From Pterois miles (lineage: Eukaryota; Chordata; Actinopteri; Perciformes; Scorpaenidae): a stretch of 64,000 nt of DNA. Shown here in pieces: positions 22,576-34,750 of this stretch. Position 1 is the first letter of the stretch; every line of letters begins with the position of its first letter. The stretch lies in assembly GCA_947000775.1 (NCBI GenBank), contig CAMQGK010000565.1:9720501-9784500 (forward strand), written 5' to 3'. A model generated the notes under the pieces. That model did no database searches. It saw nothing but the letters and a program-made list of their open reading frames with translations, and had not been told where the DNA came from. Both the position numbers and the translations under genes were made by a program.

Positions 22576-24465
22576 TACGCAGAGAGAAATGCAGCAGGAG
22601 GAGAATTTGAATGAGCAGAGGGCTTTTCCAGGCACATCGCTGCTATCAAAGACAGTGTGGCCGACATGCAGCTGCTGAAGGCATTTTCCTCCAACCTGTC
22701 CTTTATTTCTCTAGACATGTTGTAGTATATCAATATAATGCACATGTAAAAAAAGGTTATGTATAAAAACATAGAGGTATACAACACTAAACTGTGAAAA
22801 AACAGCAAAAACGGATGAAGATGAAAAATATGTTACAATTATTGGTACTGTCTTTTCAAAGAGGTCAGTCTAAATAAAAATCTTGTTGCATACAGCTTCC
22901 ATTAGTCCTCCTCATAACCTCGAAACACTTCTTTTTTTAAATGCATTCATTTGTTCATGCTACATCTGCTCGTATCAGATTTCTGAGCGACTGCAGGAAA
23001 AAAAAAAGCATTCGCTGCGTTCACCATGGAAACACTTGAGATTGAACACTGCAGTGAAAACACTTCCAACTGTGCTCTGATAGTTACAGCACAGTGTGCC
23101 AGCCAAGGTATAAAAATGTCAACGCTATTGATTTATCGGTTCGAGTGTATGAGCTATCCCTGACCTGTAAGCGCACAGAAGCATTTCAACATGTTGTAGT
23201 GACATATTATAACGATTTGCTGTTTGCATCCAATTCCTGTTTCATTGCATCACTCTGTGCTACAGAGCCAAATTTAACTCTCTTTAAAGAGTTGGGGTGG
23301 GGGAATAACGGACATTTCCCAAACCTCCGAGATGAAAAACGCTCATAATTTCACCTCTTTAATGTGGTACTGTAGAGACATGATTGAACAGAAATCACTA
23401 TGTGGGGTCATTGGACAGTTCTCTCCTCCACTCAGACGTCAACATTAAGTCTTACTACTTGAAAGAAGCACCACTCACTGATCTGTCATTGGTATTTGCC
23501 TGATTTTTATATTGGAAGCCCATAATAATATTCTGGGAACACTGACAAAATATGTCCTAAACTATCAGTGTCTAAATTTACTTTAAGTGAGGTGAGAAAA
23601 AGGCTTAATGCAATATGAGCTTAGGTTAGGTTATCTTTATAGTCCAACTAGAGGAGTTTTTCAGCCAGATTCCCATAAAAACAAAATACACAAAGACAAC
23701 ATCAAAAAAACATCAACACAATAGAGTTCATAAGAAGTACACATGCAAATGTGCAAGTGTGCACGAGAAGGACTGCAGCCGAAGTGCTAGTTGCTAATGA
23801 GCATGCTGATATCTCCTGGGGTGAAGGAGACGTGGTATATTTTAGCTCTCCTAACGGGTGCCCTGAAACAACATCCTGAGGGCTAAAGCTGAGGTCGTGT
23901 TTGCACCTAAAGGTCTGGTTCCTGAAGCGAACCCATGTGAGGAAGACTCATTGTTTCAGTTTTACATCTGGTCTGGTTTACCTTCACAAAGGCAAAACTG
24001 AAACGGTCCAGACATTGTAAACAAAACTCACATGGTGGGAATGTCGTTTGACTATTGGTCAGACAGGCGGCGAGTAAAAAGACGGACCTCTTCATTTCTA
24101 GCTGGGTATCATAAATAATGGAGCACCGTCAATTTCTGTTCTTGTTGGTGTTGATCTGCAGCTGTTATTAAATATTTTATTAATGCAGGCATACCTCTGC
24201 GTTCTTATACACCTTCTGCCCAGATATTCAGGAGGCATCTGACTACCTAGTCCAGGTTTGTCCCCTGACACTCCACATTTTGCTAGCAAACATACTGATA
24301 GCCATCGGTCATCAAATCAAGACAAGGAAATGTTCTTTTAACCACTAAAATCACAGATCAAATGGTACGCTTCCTGTAGCTGGTTTGTGATTAGCAGTCG
24401 AATACAGCATCACCCCTTCTAAGGACCTACCTGTTATAAATGTCATTGTATTGTATTGTTAATAG

Positions 24466-24610
24466 ATTTACAATAATAAATATATACATACATTTGCATA
24501 AAGCAGCATATTTGTCAACTCCCATGAGTATTGGAATACTTGACAAATCTCCCTTTAACGTACATTTTGAATGGACAAAAAATGCGTGATTAACTATTGT
24601 GGTCCACTGA
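24466..24610 (-). repeat. Fragment of the ~0.75-kb inverted-terminal-repeat family
   Basis: Contains ATACATTTGCATAAAGCAGC and a degenerate end with GTGATTAACTATTGTGG, shared in order with the copies at 32,310-33,010 and 50,795-51,240. Confidence 0.75.
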
Positions 24611-24943
24611 CAGTCTTAGTTATAACAGATTCAGAGACACATCTGTAAAAGAGTTTTTCTGTCATTGTCTATGTTTGCTTTAATAAATGATTAAAATAAG
24701 CAACATAAAATCTGATGTTTCTGTTATTCCTTTATTGGAGCTACAGAAGGATCTGTATGGTTTTGTGAAGGTTTTCAACAAAACCACATTCGTAGCTACA
24801 GTAAATCAGTGAAGATTTAACTGACATGGATGATTCTCTCATTTGCATCTCAGATGAATAATTCCCTTTAAATGTTGCCTGTAATGTTGCATCATGGGAG
24901 ACTGTAGTTTTCTGGATAGGTGCTCTTGAACTGGTGGTCGTAC

Positions 24944-25030
24944 CTTGATGCAGCGGGCGACCAGATTAGCGATGTACTCCTGACAGCTGCCTTCAAGCCC
25001 ATGAAAGATGAGGTTCCCGTATTGTTCCAC
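24944..25030 (-). CDS. cttnbp2: cttnbp2 exon 10 of 14: degenerate P-loop segment
   Basis: 87 bp, phase 0 at both ends, after CCCCATCCAG and before AAG|GTACGA. It encodes VEQYGNLIFHGLEGSCQEYI then ANLVARCIK. In mammals the matching stretch is HNVIFHGPEGSLQDYI. The context (hydrophobic strand, G-x-x-G-S, then a helix) resembles a Walker A loop, but the lysine and Ser/Thr needed for phosphate binding are absent here as in mammals. Inference: a structural, non-ATP-binding relative of a P-loop domain. Confidence 0.95.
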
Positions 25031-25245
25031 CTGGATGGGGAGAGAAACAGGCGGACGGATTAGTTTATCAATGAACTGAAAAAGTGTGTTAATCGTCAGA
25101 ATAAAGTATTAACGCATGTTACGCTGATGACGATGGAACTGTGGCTTTCCTACTGCTGCATTCTTAGAAATCGACTCCATATCGCTTTATTTGCTTACAG
25201 CTCTTTGAACAGGACCCTTCCCTCATATTTCCAGGAACAAAATTC

Positions 25246-25712
25246 AATATACCATATTTTTTGCACTATGAGGTACACATTAAATCTTTAAATTTCTCAA
25301 AAATCGACAGTGCGCTTTATTATCCGGTGTGCCTTATGTATCAATTGTGGTTGTGCTTACTGACCTCCAACCAATTTAATGTGGTACAGGGCGCTCAAAA
25401 ATCTGTCAAAATGTTTTATTACAACTTTGGTAATCTATGAAGCCGCACCGCTGGATGGATTGTCGGATAATGACGAGAGGGATTCAGGCGACACTGATGA
25501 TGAAGGATTTGATGGATTGGTGGACGAGGAACGGACTGAAAAGTGAGTTTATTGTTTTGTATTTAATGTGTTACAATTGAAAAATGTTGAGAGTTATTGA
25601 AGTTATTGAGTTATTAAATGAACTGAATAAAATTGGACTTATCTGACTGTTTTGTTTCACTTAATGCGCCTTATAATCTGGTGCGCCTTATACTGTGATA
25701 AATACGGAAATC
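25246..25712 (+). mobile_element. Short DNA transposon remnant with degraded terminal inverted repeats
   Basis: The left end has a TATTTTTTGCACTATGAGG motif and the right end CTTATACTGTGATAAATACG, degenerate inverted versions of one another, with internal repeats of GTGCGCCTTAT type. An internal frame reads DGLSDNDERDSGDTDDEGFD then GLVDEERTEK and a stop, an acidic tail of the sort seen at the C-terminus of pogo/Tigger transposases. The family call is tentative. Confidence 0.6.
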
Positions 25713-26034
25713 AACAATTCAACAATTATTCAACTTAAAATAACTCCAGACCTCCTATGTGTCAAACATCTCAGCTACAGTTTGATTTAATTTGCAGAGG
25801 ATCAGTGATGTTTTTATCTCACCAATGTTTGCCTTCTGATCATCTCTGTAAATTATTAATAATACGTTTTTATTGATGATATAATAATGTTAATTTTAAT
25901 TCTATTTCAATACTTTGTTTACTTGCTTATATGGATGTCTTAAGGTATTCACTTGAGAGTGCCCCAATAAAACCCCACTGAGGGTTTTTTTGCACCTCTC
26001 CATCACATTTATTGTTGTTTATGTGAGTTTATCC

Positions 26035-26322
26035 GATCAGGGGGGGCTGGAGCCGATCCCAGCGGGAAAACAGGGTTCACCCTGTACAGGTCAACAGTCC
26101 ATTGCAGGGCACATTGAGACAGACAACCATTCATGCTCACATTCACTCCTACGGGCAATTTAGAGTAATCACTTAACCTACATGTCTGTGGACTGTGGGA
26201 GGAAGCCGGAGAAAACCCACTCTAACACGGGGAGAACATGCAAACTCCACACAGAAGAGACCCAAGCCGGATTCGAACCTGCAACAGTGAGGCGACAGTG
26301 CTAACCACTGCACCACCCTCCG
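26035..26322 (-). mobile_element. tRNA-derived SINE
   Basis: On the minus strand it starts GGTGGTGCAGTGGTTAGCAC (A-box-like) followed by CACTGTCGCCTCACTG and GGTTCGAATCC (B-box), an internal RNA polymerase III promoter. The body is the widespread teleost sequence with TTTGCATGTTCTCCCCGTG and CCCACAGTCCACAGACATG and ends near CTGGGATCGGCTCCAGCC. Confidence 0.85.
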
Positions 26323-26726
26323 ATATAAAACGCAACATGTGACCATTAATGAAGACATAAATAAATGAGCAGCTGTATTAAGAAGACAATGATTTCGGTT
26401 CTGGATGATAACGACTATGTAGGAGGAAATTAGCCCTGAATTATTTTTATTAAATAGCATTTTTAACTTCCTTCTTCTTTAGTCCACTTGTTGATCTATG
26501 GAAATAAATAGTAAGAATACATATATGTTGCAATGGGAAAGGTAGGGAAATATTTTAATATCAAACCAAGTTTGGTTAAACGCGTAATCTCCAGAGGGAA
26601 TGCACAAACTCTCTTTCGTGGTGTGAGTTTGGCTGAAAGTGTTTCATTCGTTTCTTTATTATGTCAGTGCAGAAAGCATATTTTGATGGAGGCTAATCGC
26701 TGGTATGTATTTTGGAACTGCCCAAG

Positions 26727-26868
26727 GGTAAGGGAAGGGAAGGTAAGGTAAGGTAAGGTAAGATAAGATAAGATAAGATAAGATAAGATAAGATGAACTT
26801 TTATTAATCCCCGGAGGGAAATTCGGGTGTCATGACGAATACAATACAAATAAAAGAGAAGGTGCAAT
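26727..26868 (-). mobile_element. LINE/SINE 3' end with (AAGAT)n tail, inverted
   Basis: Reverse-oriented copy of the 13,748-13,866 module: AAGGT/AAGAT pentamers, then TTATTAATCCCCGGAGGGAA, ATTCGGGTGTCATGAC and GAGAAGGTGCAATGAAG. Confidence 0.85.
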
Positions 26869-27979
26869 GAAGGAAATGGCAATAAAATAAATTTTGGGCA
26901 GACTTACACAAAGCACTGAAAAGCACATTTGACTCAGAAATGCCTTTAGAGTTCTCCACTTTATTTTCAGGAAATTTTGATTCTCGGACAAGACGTGCTG
27001 ACAAATATCTGGCATCCTGACATCTGCTTGTAAAAAAGTGCTCACAAGACGCTGGTTGCTTCCTGAGCCCGGCCCACAATATCAGAGTGGATAGATATCG
27101 TAAATAATATCGTTGTCATTGAGAGGATTATCTTCTTTCTCCAAATTTGGGACCAAGAGGGTCAAAAATGTAAAGCCCTTATTGGCCAGATTTTGTGGAG
27201 GAGTTAAATGAATGACACCTCAGGGTTTTTTTTGTACATGCCTTTGCAGTCTCCCTCAGATTTAACTCACACCGTTTCTGGGTGCACATTTCACTCTCCC
27301 TAAAAGCTGTGGACGGCAGAAAAACTATATTGTCTGTGCTCTGCACTGTTATTGCTGTCTGTAAATAGAAATAAAGAATATAAATATGTTGCTCACCTTC
27401 CTCCTTCTCAATAAAATATTTCAATGATGAATTAAATAGAAAATACTACATGGATTGATTAATAATAGCTGCAGCCCAGACTTCCCTTAACTCAGTTGCA
27501 TGCCACAGCAATGATCTAAGCTGTGAAACACTTCTCACTGCCAGACTTGAGTCACTTTGGATTAAAGCATCAGCTCATTGTCAGAAAGAGAAATCAGTCA
27601 TGAAAAGTGGGATTTAAAACATTTTACAGACACTGCTGGATAAAATCCCTGAGATGCTTCGGTTTCTCAGTGTGTGCTGCTGTCACTGATGCGTCCTTCA
27701 TCTGCATGTGTTTAATGGCTCTTGTAAAATGTAAATTGGTGATATCGGTCCGTTCAGCTCTCATTTCTTCACCTCACCACATCCAGCAGGGGGCGCTGTA
27801 GCTGTAGCACTTTAATCCTCTCTCGCTCCGTTTCCTTTCATCCATCACTTCATCTCTCTCTCTTTATCGTTCTCTTGCTGCAGTCTTCTAGCTTCCTCCC
27901 TATTTTTCGACATCTTACTCATCTAATCCCTCGCAGTCCTTTGTTGTGTTTGCATGAGTGTGTGTGTGCGTTTGCCTAC

Positions 27980-28059
27980 CAGGCGGACGTAGTTGTGCAG
28001 CAGCGGCAGGGGGAAGAGGTATTCCAGAGCCAACTCATCGAGACACGACTCAGACAGAC
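27980..28059 (-). CDS. cttnbp2: cttnbp2 exon 9 of 14
   Basis: 80 bp, phase-1 entry after TTTTGACAG, phase-0 exit at CTG|GTAGGC. It encodes LSESCLDELALEYLFPLPLL then HNYVRL, parallel to the mammalian segment ending IPLQMMQNYLRL. Start and end phases agree with exons 8 and 10. Confidence 0.93.
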
Positions 28060-28569
28060 CTGTCAAAAACACACACACATTTCACACAATGAATCCTCAA
28101 ATCTGCTGCGGTTTACATGCTCGGCGTCTGCAGCCGACAGCAGCGAGCTTCAGCTCTTCAGTTGCATCACGCAGCGGTAAACCTCGAGGTGCCCTTGTGC
28201 TGAGGCTGTCCTGAAAATTAAACGTCATAACATTCAACAGCTGTTGGTCCTCAGGTGCTTTTCAGCTTGTGATATAGAAAATGTGAATGCCATTATCAGT
28301 TAATTAGAACAGAGGGAGTGTCAGTCAGTGCTGTCAGTGTCAGTTAGTCGCTGTTAGTAGCTCTTAATGCATCAGAGAAAGGTTTTTAATCTGGAGGAAA
28401 TCAAAAACACTGACCCATCCTTCCTCAAAGATTCTCATTAAACATGTTTTCAGATCCTCCCAGCATCTTTAATTATGTCTCTTACACTCGTAAACGGCAG
28501 AATCAGAACCAGCTTTGACTCTGGTTTATGCAGCTCTCTAAATGTACTTACACATAAATAGAAATAACA

Positions 28570-28735
28570 GCTAGGGACAAGAGCCCTGTTTCCACTGCAG
28601 GAACTTTCCTCTGGGACTAAGAACCTATTGAAGAACCCATTGTGTTTCCACCACTGGGACCTGGGTCTAAATTAAGTTACAGGGACATTTTACCCTGTAA
28701 AAAAGCCCTGGTCGTGGGGTAGGGGTTTTTTTTTT
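28570..28735 (+). repeat. Short interspersed element
   Basis: It reads GGGACAAGAGCCCTGTTTCC, then CCACTGCAGGAACTTTCC, then CTGGGACCTGGGTCTAAAT. I recognise the pattern as a common teleost interspersed sequence with internal near-duplication (GTTTCCACTG / GTTTCCACCACTGG), but cannot name the family. Confidence 0.5.
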
Positions 28736-28794
28736 AGATGAACAGGAGGACACACTGAACTGTAGGCTGCAGAGTGAGTTTATTTGAGTGGACA

Positions 28795-29605
28795 AATATG
28801 CTGCTTTTTGCAGTTTTACATATATATTCATAATTGGGAATCAATTAACAACACAAAACAATGACAGATATTGACCAGAAATTTGAGCATAAAAATCTGC
28901 TCCAATCATAACTGCAGCCCAACAGGCAACAACAGCTGTCAGTGTGTCAGAGTGCTGACTTGACTATGATTTGATCCAAACTGACTGATTATCATAAAGT
29001 GGGCATGTCTGTAAAGGGGAGACTGGTGGGGACCCAGAGAACCCATTTACATCCACACATCTGGAGGTCAGAGGTCAAGGGACCCCTTTGAAAATGTCCA
29101 TGCCAGTTTTTCTTCGCCAAAATTTAGCACAGCTTCGGAGTGCTATTAACGTCCTTCGTTACAGGCTAGTATGACATGGTTGGTGTCAGTGGATTCTTGA
29201 GGTTTTCTAGTTAGGGTTAGGGCTAGTTTCATACAATCCCATATATCCGATATCTTCACTCTAACTTTAAAACTGAGCCCGCTACAACCTGCAAAAGATG
29301 TATTTGCGTTAATGCATTAAAGAAATTAGTGCTGTTAAAATAGATTTTTGTTTATTTATTATCATGTGGGCATGTCTGTGGGTATTCATTCACACGTCTT
29401 GAGGTCAGAGGTCAAGGGACCCCTTTGAAAATGGCCAAGCTAGTATGACATGGTACCTGGTACATGGATCCTTTAGGTTTTCTAGTTTCATATGATACCA
29501 GCATCTTCACTGTAGCTTTAAAACTGAGCCCACTACAACCTGAATATTGCAAGTTGCGTTAATACGTTGAAGAAATTTGTTACGTTAAAACTAACTCGCG
29601 TTGAC
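28795..29605 (+). repeat. ~0.75-kb repeat family, one long copy plus a partial duplicate
   Basis: The long copy (28,795-29,340) carries the family landmarks GGAATCAATTAACAACAC, AGTGGGCATGTCTGTAAAGG, GAGGTCAGAGGTCAAGGGAC and AACTGAGCCCGCTACAACC. A second, shorter copy of the same 3' half follows directly (29,360-29,605), again with GAGGTCAGAGGTCAAGGGAC and AACTGAGCCCACTACAACC. Confidence 0.85.
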
Positions 29606-31685
29606 TAGTTATCATCCTGCTACTCGTAAAACTAGCTGTTGATTCGGTCTATGTGTGGATTGTAGCTTAAGAAATGTAGACCCCGTCCTGACAGACCTGC
29701 TCTGTTGGACAATCAAACTAATTAATTAGATGTTCAGATCACAACGTGACATGTTAATCTGTTGAAATAGTTAGCTTACTTGTAGAAATATTTAACATTT
29801 TTCCAGGTCCAGCTGACCTGCTGTGCACTAAATAAAAGAGTCTCTAGATGATGGCAATTAATTGGACTTAACTAATTGGGGCATATGAATAACATCTCTG
29901 TTTTCGCTATAATTAGTAGTGAATTACTGTGCGTAGTTCTTTTCAGGAGCGGTCATATGAATTTCAAGTTATATATTTGGCTCATAGTTTCCTCAAAGAA
30001 AAGAAAATAAGGAAGACAAAGAAGAAACATCGGGGTACAACGTGTTTGGATTTTTTACACACCGTCTCTTAATCAAGTTTTAATAAATATTTGATTAATA
30101 TTGTTCCAGCTGTTAAAGCATTCAGTAATAGATTTCTTTCCACTGAACCCTGTGACTGTGAGACAGACAAAGAAGCAGAGGGTGAAAACTGAAGCGCCGG
30201 ACGTCTCCTGGCTCGACGCCATCGCAGTGACAGACAGACGGGTCGATACGGACCTCTGAGTCAGGACTTCACCAGCCACCTCACTTAATGAGACGTCTTC
30301 TGAAGGAAAGACGGCGAGAAAATGAGTACGACTGAGACGAAGGCGGAGATGGAGAAAGGCGCAGAGAGAGGCAGAAAATACACCGAGTGAACGAGTGAAG
30401 AGCGGAGGTGGAGAGAGAGAGGGAGAGTTTGGCTGCTGCTCACCCTGATTTTCACAGTGCCAGACTATTGTTCAGTCATTTTTCCTGACTCACTGAGATG
30501 AGAAATCCACTAGATAAAGCAATGTAAGGAACAGAGGCAGCGAAACAAGCAGCACTCGCAGCAGACAGCAAGAAAGATTATTCCAATATCTGTGGAGTGA
30601 GACAGTCTGCTGCTCAGGGCTGCTGCTGTGACTCATCTATAATCATTAACAGAGGTGTCTGAGGAACCGTTCTGGCTCTGTCCAGACCTGTTCTGGTCCC
30701 AGTTATCTCTTTAAAAATGGTGTAAAACAAAGACTGAACACCATCACATCATATTACAGATACTGTTGGAGAAACAGTTGTCCAACCAGAGCGTTGTAGG
30801 CCGGATTAAGAACGGGGAAGTCAACTTTGTATGCTGCTAGCAATCACAAAAAAATAGCCGCTGTGTACCGACTGTGTACCCTCCGCTCACTCCTCCCTTC
30901 TAAAGTATGTAGTAGTAGTAGTATGTGTAGTAGTATGAGCCGCCAAGTGCAAAACCACGATAACGCCGTTCACCTCTCGGTTAGGGCCATCCTTACCATA
31001 ATAACATTACTTTAGGAGCAAACGGCGGCTGGCGATACCACGGTTTTGTACTCTAATGGAGTACGATGGAGCGACGTCAGCCCTGCATGAACAGTCTTGT
31101 GCGAACATATTGCCGATCGCTGGTGGCTGGATGGACAATTTGAACATATCGCCCAGCCTCCCAATCCTAATGTCATCGTCACTGTGTTTTGCACGTAGTG
31201 GATGAGCAGCAAACAGTGTGTGTTGCATGTGCTTCATCCGGACCATGGATCTATTTGGTCAGCTTTGTTAAAACAAAATCTATGTATATAGAGCTCTTCT
31301 ATTTTCTCTTGATGCAGCATGTATGACATTAAGCCTCATAAAACTTTTTGCAGTTTAATGTAGACCCTGACCTGACCGACCTGCTCTACGTCACTGTTAG
31401 TGATTCCAAAATAACTAATAATATTAATTACAATAATTTATTAATTCAGAATTAAGCTTATTATTAATTAAAATTCCTGGAAAGTCTTGAAAAATGCGCT
31501 AGCTCAAATGTTCCTTCGCTCGGTGTGGGCAGATCCTGGTACATCGCTGCCTACGCTGCAAATGCATCCAGACTGATTTGTAAGGCCCTTTCATCCAACA
31601 AATGGCATAATTTATTATCAGCGACAGCAGCTCTGATTCTCAGTGCCGCTGAATGAACAACAGACTCTGGTCGCCAGGTTTGTAC

Positions 31686-31781
31686 CTTTGAGGCGGATGG
31701 TGATGCGCTGGCTGAGAGGCTTTCTGACCAGGTCCCAGGGGGATAAAGGCAGCTCCTGGTCTGGGAACCACTCAGTGTCTC
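31686..31781 (-). CDS. cttnbp2: cttnbp2 exon 8 of 14
   Basis: 96 bp, phase-1 entry after GTCTCTCCCAG and phase-1 exit at CAAAG|GTACA. It encodes DTEWFPDQELPLSPWDLVRK and PLSQRITIRLKG, equivalent to the mammalian stretch with QSPWDFMRK and ITVLLSG. The SPWDxxRK core is recognisable; the rest is divergent. Confidence 0.92.
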
Positions 31782-32309
31782 CTGGGAGAGACAGAGACAG
31801 AGACAAGGACGCATTAGGACACTGAGACACAATCATAAACTGTGTTAAAAAACAGCAAAATAATAGTAAATACTATGAAATGCTAAAGAATGCTGTTAGC
31901 TTACAAAAACAAAAAATAGTTTACATACAGTACATGCATAAAACATGGTATATGCATAAGTTATACGCACCATAATGTATAATTTATCTACATGTCCTGT
32001 ATAACATAGAATAAAGGCATTTTTGCTGCCACACCCACATTAATACCTGAAGTACAGATTGTACTTTACAAGCAAAAAGCAACGGAGATGCAACATTAAT
32101 ACACAGAATATTTTCCTCTTCCTTCTCTATTATATGAAGCAGGAGAATCAGGCTTCTCTCACAGGGTCTAATTAGAGTAAATACACATCACATTAGGATG
32201 TGTAACATCATGCAGTTTTAGCAATTAAAATGTAAAATGCCTTTTCTACAGTCAAACAGGATGATGACAACATAATTATGAGATGTAATCTATATAAGGT
32301 TTTTAAAGA

Positions 32310-33010
32310 TACTTGAAAGTTAATGCGTTTTAACGGCACTAATTTATTTAATGCATTAAAGCAAGCGCTTCTTTCTGGGGTTGTAGTGGGCTCACTTTTA
32401 AAGCTAGATTGAAGATAATGGATATATTGGATCATATGAAACTAGAAAACCTAAGAAATCCATCCGTACCAAACATGTCATTCTCCAAAGATGCACTAAA
32501 TTTTGGCGGGGAAAAACCGGCATGGCCATCTTTAAAGGGTCCCTTGACCTCTGACCTCCACATATATGAATGTAAATGAGTTCTCTGGGTCCCCACCAGT
32601 CTCCCCTTTACAGACATGCCCACTTTATGATAGTCCCAGTCAGTCTGGATCAAGTCCTAGTCAAGTCAGCACTCTGACAGCTGTTGTTGTCTGTTGGGCT
32701 CCAGTTTGACATGTTATAATACGAGCATATTTTTTTATGCTAAAGTCAGAACCTGTGAGGGTTTCTGCACAATATTTGTCATTGTTTTGTGTTGATAATT
32801 GATAGCCAGTAATAAATATACATATACATTTGCATAAAGTAGCACATTTACCCACTCAAATGTTGATAAGAGTATTAAATACATATACATTAAATACTCT
32901 CCCTTTAGGGTTAATTTTGAACAGATAAAAAAATGTTTATATTGCGATTAATAACAATTAATCATGGACAATTAATCACAATTAAATGTTTAAATCAAAT
33001 GACAGCCCTA
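32310..33010 (-). repeat. ~0.75-kb repeat family, inverted copy
   Basis: Near-complete copy in reverse orientation, with GGGTCCCTTGACCTCTGACC, CCAGTCTCCCCTTTACAGAC and ACATTTGCATAAAGTAGC, ending in GATTAATAACAATTAATCAT and ATTAATCACAATTAAATG before GACAGCCCTA. A 73-codon frame inside recurs in the copy at 50,795 but is not a gene. Confidence 0.88.
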
Positions 33011-33894
33011 CTTTAAAGCAATGAAATATACAATCCATTAGTAGAAAATTAAGGTTCTGATAACAGCAGACTAATTACACGACAGGTCTGGACAGGATAT
33101 TTGATTTGATATTGATTGATTTATATTTGACATAGTGAGAAACATGCAGAGCGACACTGGTTCTATATTGTTTATTCACTATAAACAAACAAAATAAAAG
33201 TCACTTCCTGTGCTGGACCAACTGTAGTACCACCCAGCACACCTTAGAGCACAACAGGAAACACCGAAAGGGTTCAAGTTAATCTAATTGCAGCTACAAC
33301 ACTAGCTCAGTAAAAATGGTGTTTCAGTCTGCTTGACCTGATAACTAATCCAGCAGTGTGACAGTCTGTTTAACTTGTATTCATGTTGTGCTTCCCTCTG
33401 ACTCCCCGTCACATATTCATGCAAGCAGAGATTGTTTTCAAAGTAAAGCACTAGTCAAATTTAATAATTTACAAGACGTCACAGTAAAACGTTCAAAAAA
33501 TTATTCTGTGGACAGTCACACTGAGGAAATAATAAAAAAAGGCCACAGAGGGTCTGAGGAGTCAGTGACAGATAACTCCAGCCAGCAGTTTTAAGGGGGG
33601 CAGCTCTCCTCAAAACTCAAAATTGACCAAACTATTGCTGAACTTTGGTTTCATCCCCAAGAGAAACTGTTAAGGAAAAAGTTTGAGGTCTTTCTCGCTA
33701 ACTGAACCTCAAACTGAATTAAAAATGAACTTTAACAACAATAATCCTGTTAGCTGTAGTGTAAACAAAACAGGACGAGAACAGAGTTAGCTGGTTGTAA
33801 TCCCACAGGAAATATGGCAGCAAATAACAATGATTTTCATAATCAATTTAACTGTTTAATAAACAATCGATTGAATGTTCAGTTGGAAAAAAAT

Positions 33895-34750
33895 GGCTGT
33901 GGCTGCTGTAGTAACTCTCCTGACGGCGAACTAGAGACAGTGAACGCAGCACCGTGGCTGCTACAGTAACTCTCCTGACGGTGAACTAGAGACAGTGAAC
34001 GCAGCACCGTGGCTGCTACAGTAACTCTCCTGACGGTGAACTAGAGACAGTGAACGCAGCACCGTGGCTGCTACAGTAACTCTCCTGACGGTGAACTGAG
34101 ACAGTGAACGCAGCACCGTGGCTGCTACACTAACTCTCCTGACGGTGAACTGGAGACACTGAATGCAGCACTGTGGCTGCTACAGTGACTCTCCTGACGG
34201 TGAACTAGAGACAGTGAACGCAGCACCGTGGCTGCTACACTAACTCTCCTGACGGTGAATTGGAGACACTGAACGCAGCACCGTGGCTGCTACAGTAACT
34301 CTCCTGACGGTGAACTAGAGACAAGGAACGCAGCACCGTGGCTGCTGCAGTAACTCTCCTGACGGTGAACTGGAGACAGTGAACGCAGCACCGTGGCTGC
34401 TGCAGTAACTCTCCTGACGGTGAACTGGAGACAGTGAACGCAGCACCGTGGCTGCTGCAGTAACTCTCCTGACGGTGAACTGGAGACAGTGAACGCAGCA
34501 CCGTGGCTGCTGCAGTAACTCTCCTGACGGTGAACTGGAGACAGTGAACGCAGCACCGTGGCTGCTGCAGTAACTCTCCTGACGGTGAACTGGAGACAGT
34601 GAACGCAGCACCGTGGCTGCTGCAGTAACTCTCCTGACGGTGAACTGGAGACAGTGAACGCAGCACCGTGGCTGCTGCAGTAACTCTCCTGACGGTGAAC
34701 TGGAGACAGTGAACGCAGCACCGTGGCTGCTGCAGTAACTCTCCTGATGG
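33895..34750 (+). repeat. 55-bp minisatellite
   Basis: About 15.5 tandem copies of a 55-bp unit that includes ACTCTCCTGACGGTGAACT, AGAGACAGTGAACGCAGCA and CCGTGGCTGCTACAG. The left half has CTACAG/CTAGAG variants; the right half (34,330-34,740) is nearly uniform with CTGCAG/CTGGAG, so it expanded most recently. Because 55 is not a multiple of 3, each minus-strand frame cycles through the unit and all three stay open for about 150 codons. Confidence 0.97.

Larger units (their letters stand above)
22018..24943 (-). other. Intron between exons 10 and 11
   Basis: It holds the polypurine tract (22,023-22,499), a (TAC)n run (22,526-22,575) and a fragment of the ~0.75-kb repeat family (24,466-24,610). 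The rest is ordinary AT-rich intron with no recognisable gene. Confidence 0.85.
25031..27979 (-). other. Intron between exons 9 and 10
   Basis: It holds a DNA-element remnant (25,246-25,712), a tRNA-headed SINE (26,035-26,322) and an inverted LINE/SINE tail (26,727-26,868). Nothing else recognised; open frames are short and unsupported. Confidence 0.85.
28060..31685 (-). other. Intron between exons 8 and 9
   Basis: It holds a short palindromic element (28,570-28,735) and one and a half copies of the ~0.75-kb family (28,795-29,605). From 29,610 to 31,680 I see only ordinary intron; a weak TAG-repeat stretch lies near 30,905-30,930. Confidence 0.8.

Noticed and set aside
32432..32653. Similar open frames at 32,432 and 50,661 that could suggest a conserved small gene
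   Set aside because: Both are in copies of the dispersed ~0.75-kb repeat; similarity is due to the repeat, and frames break in other copies.
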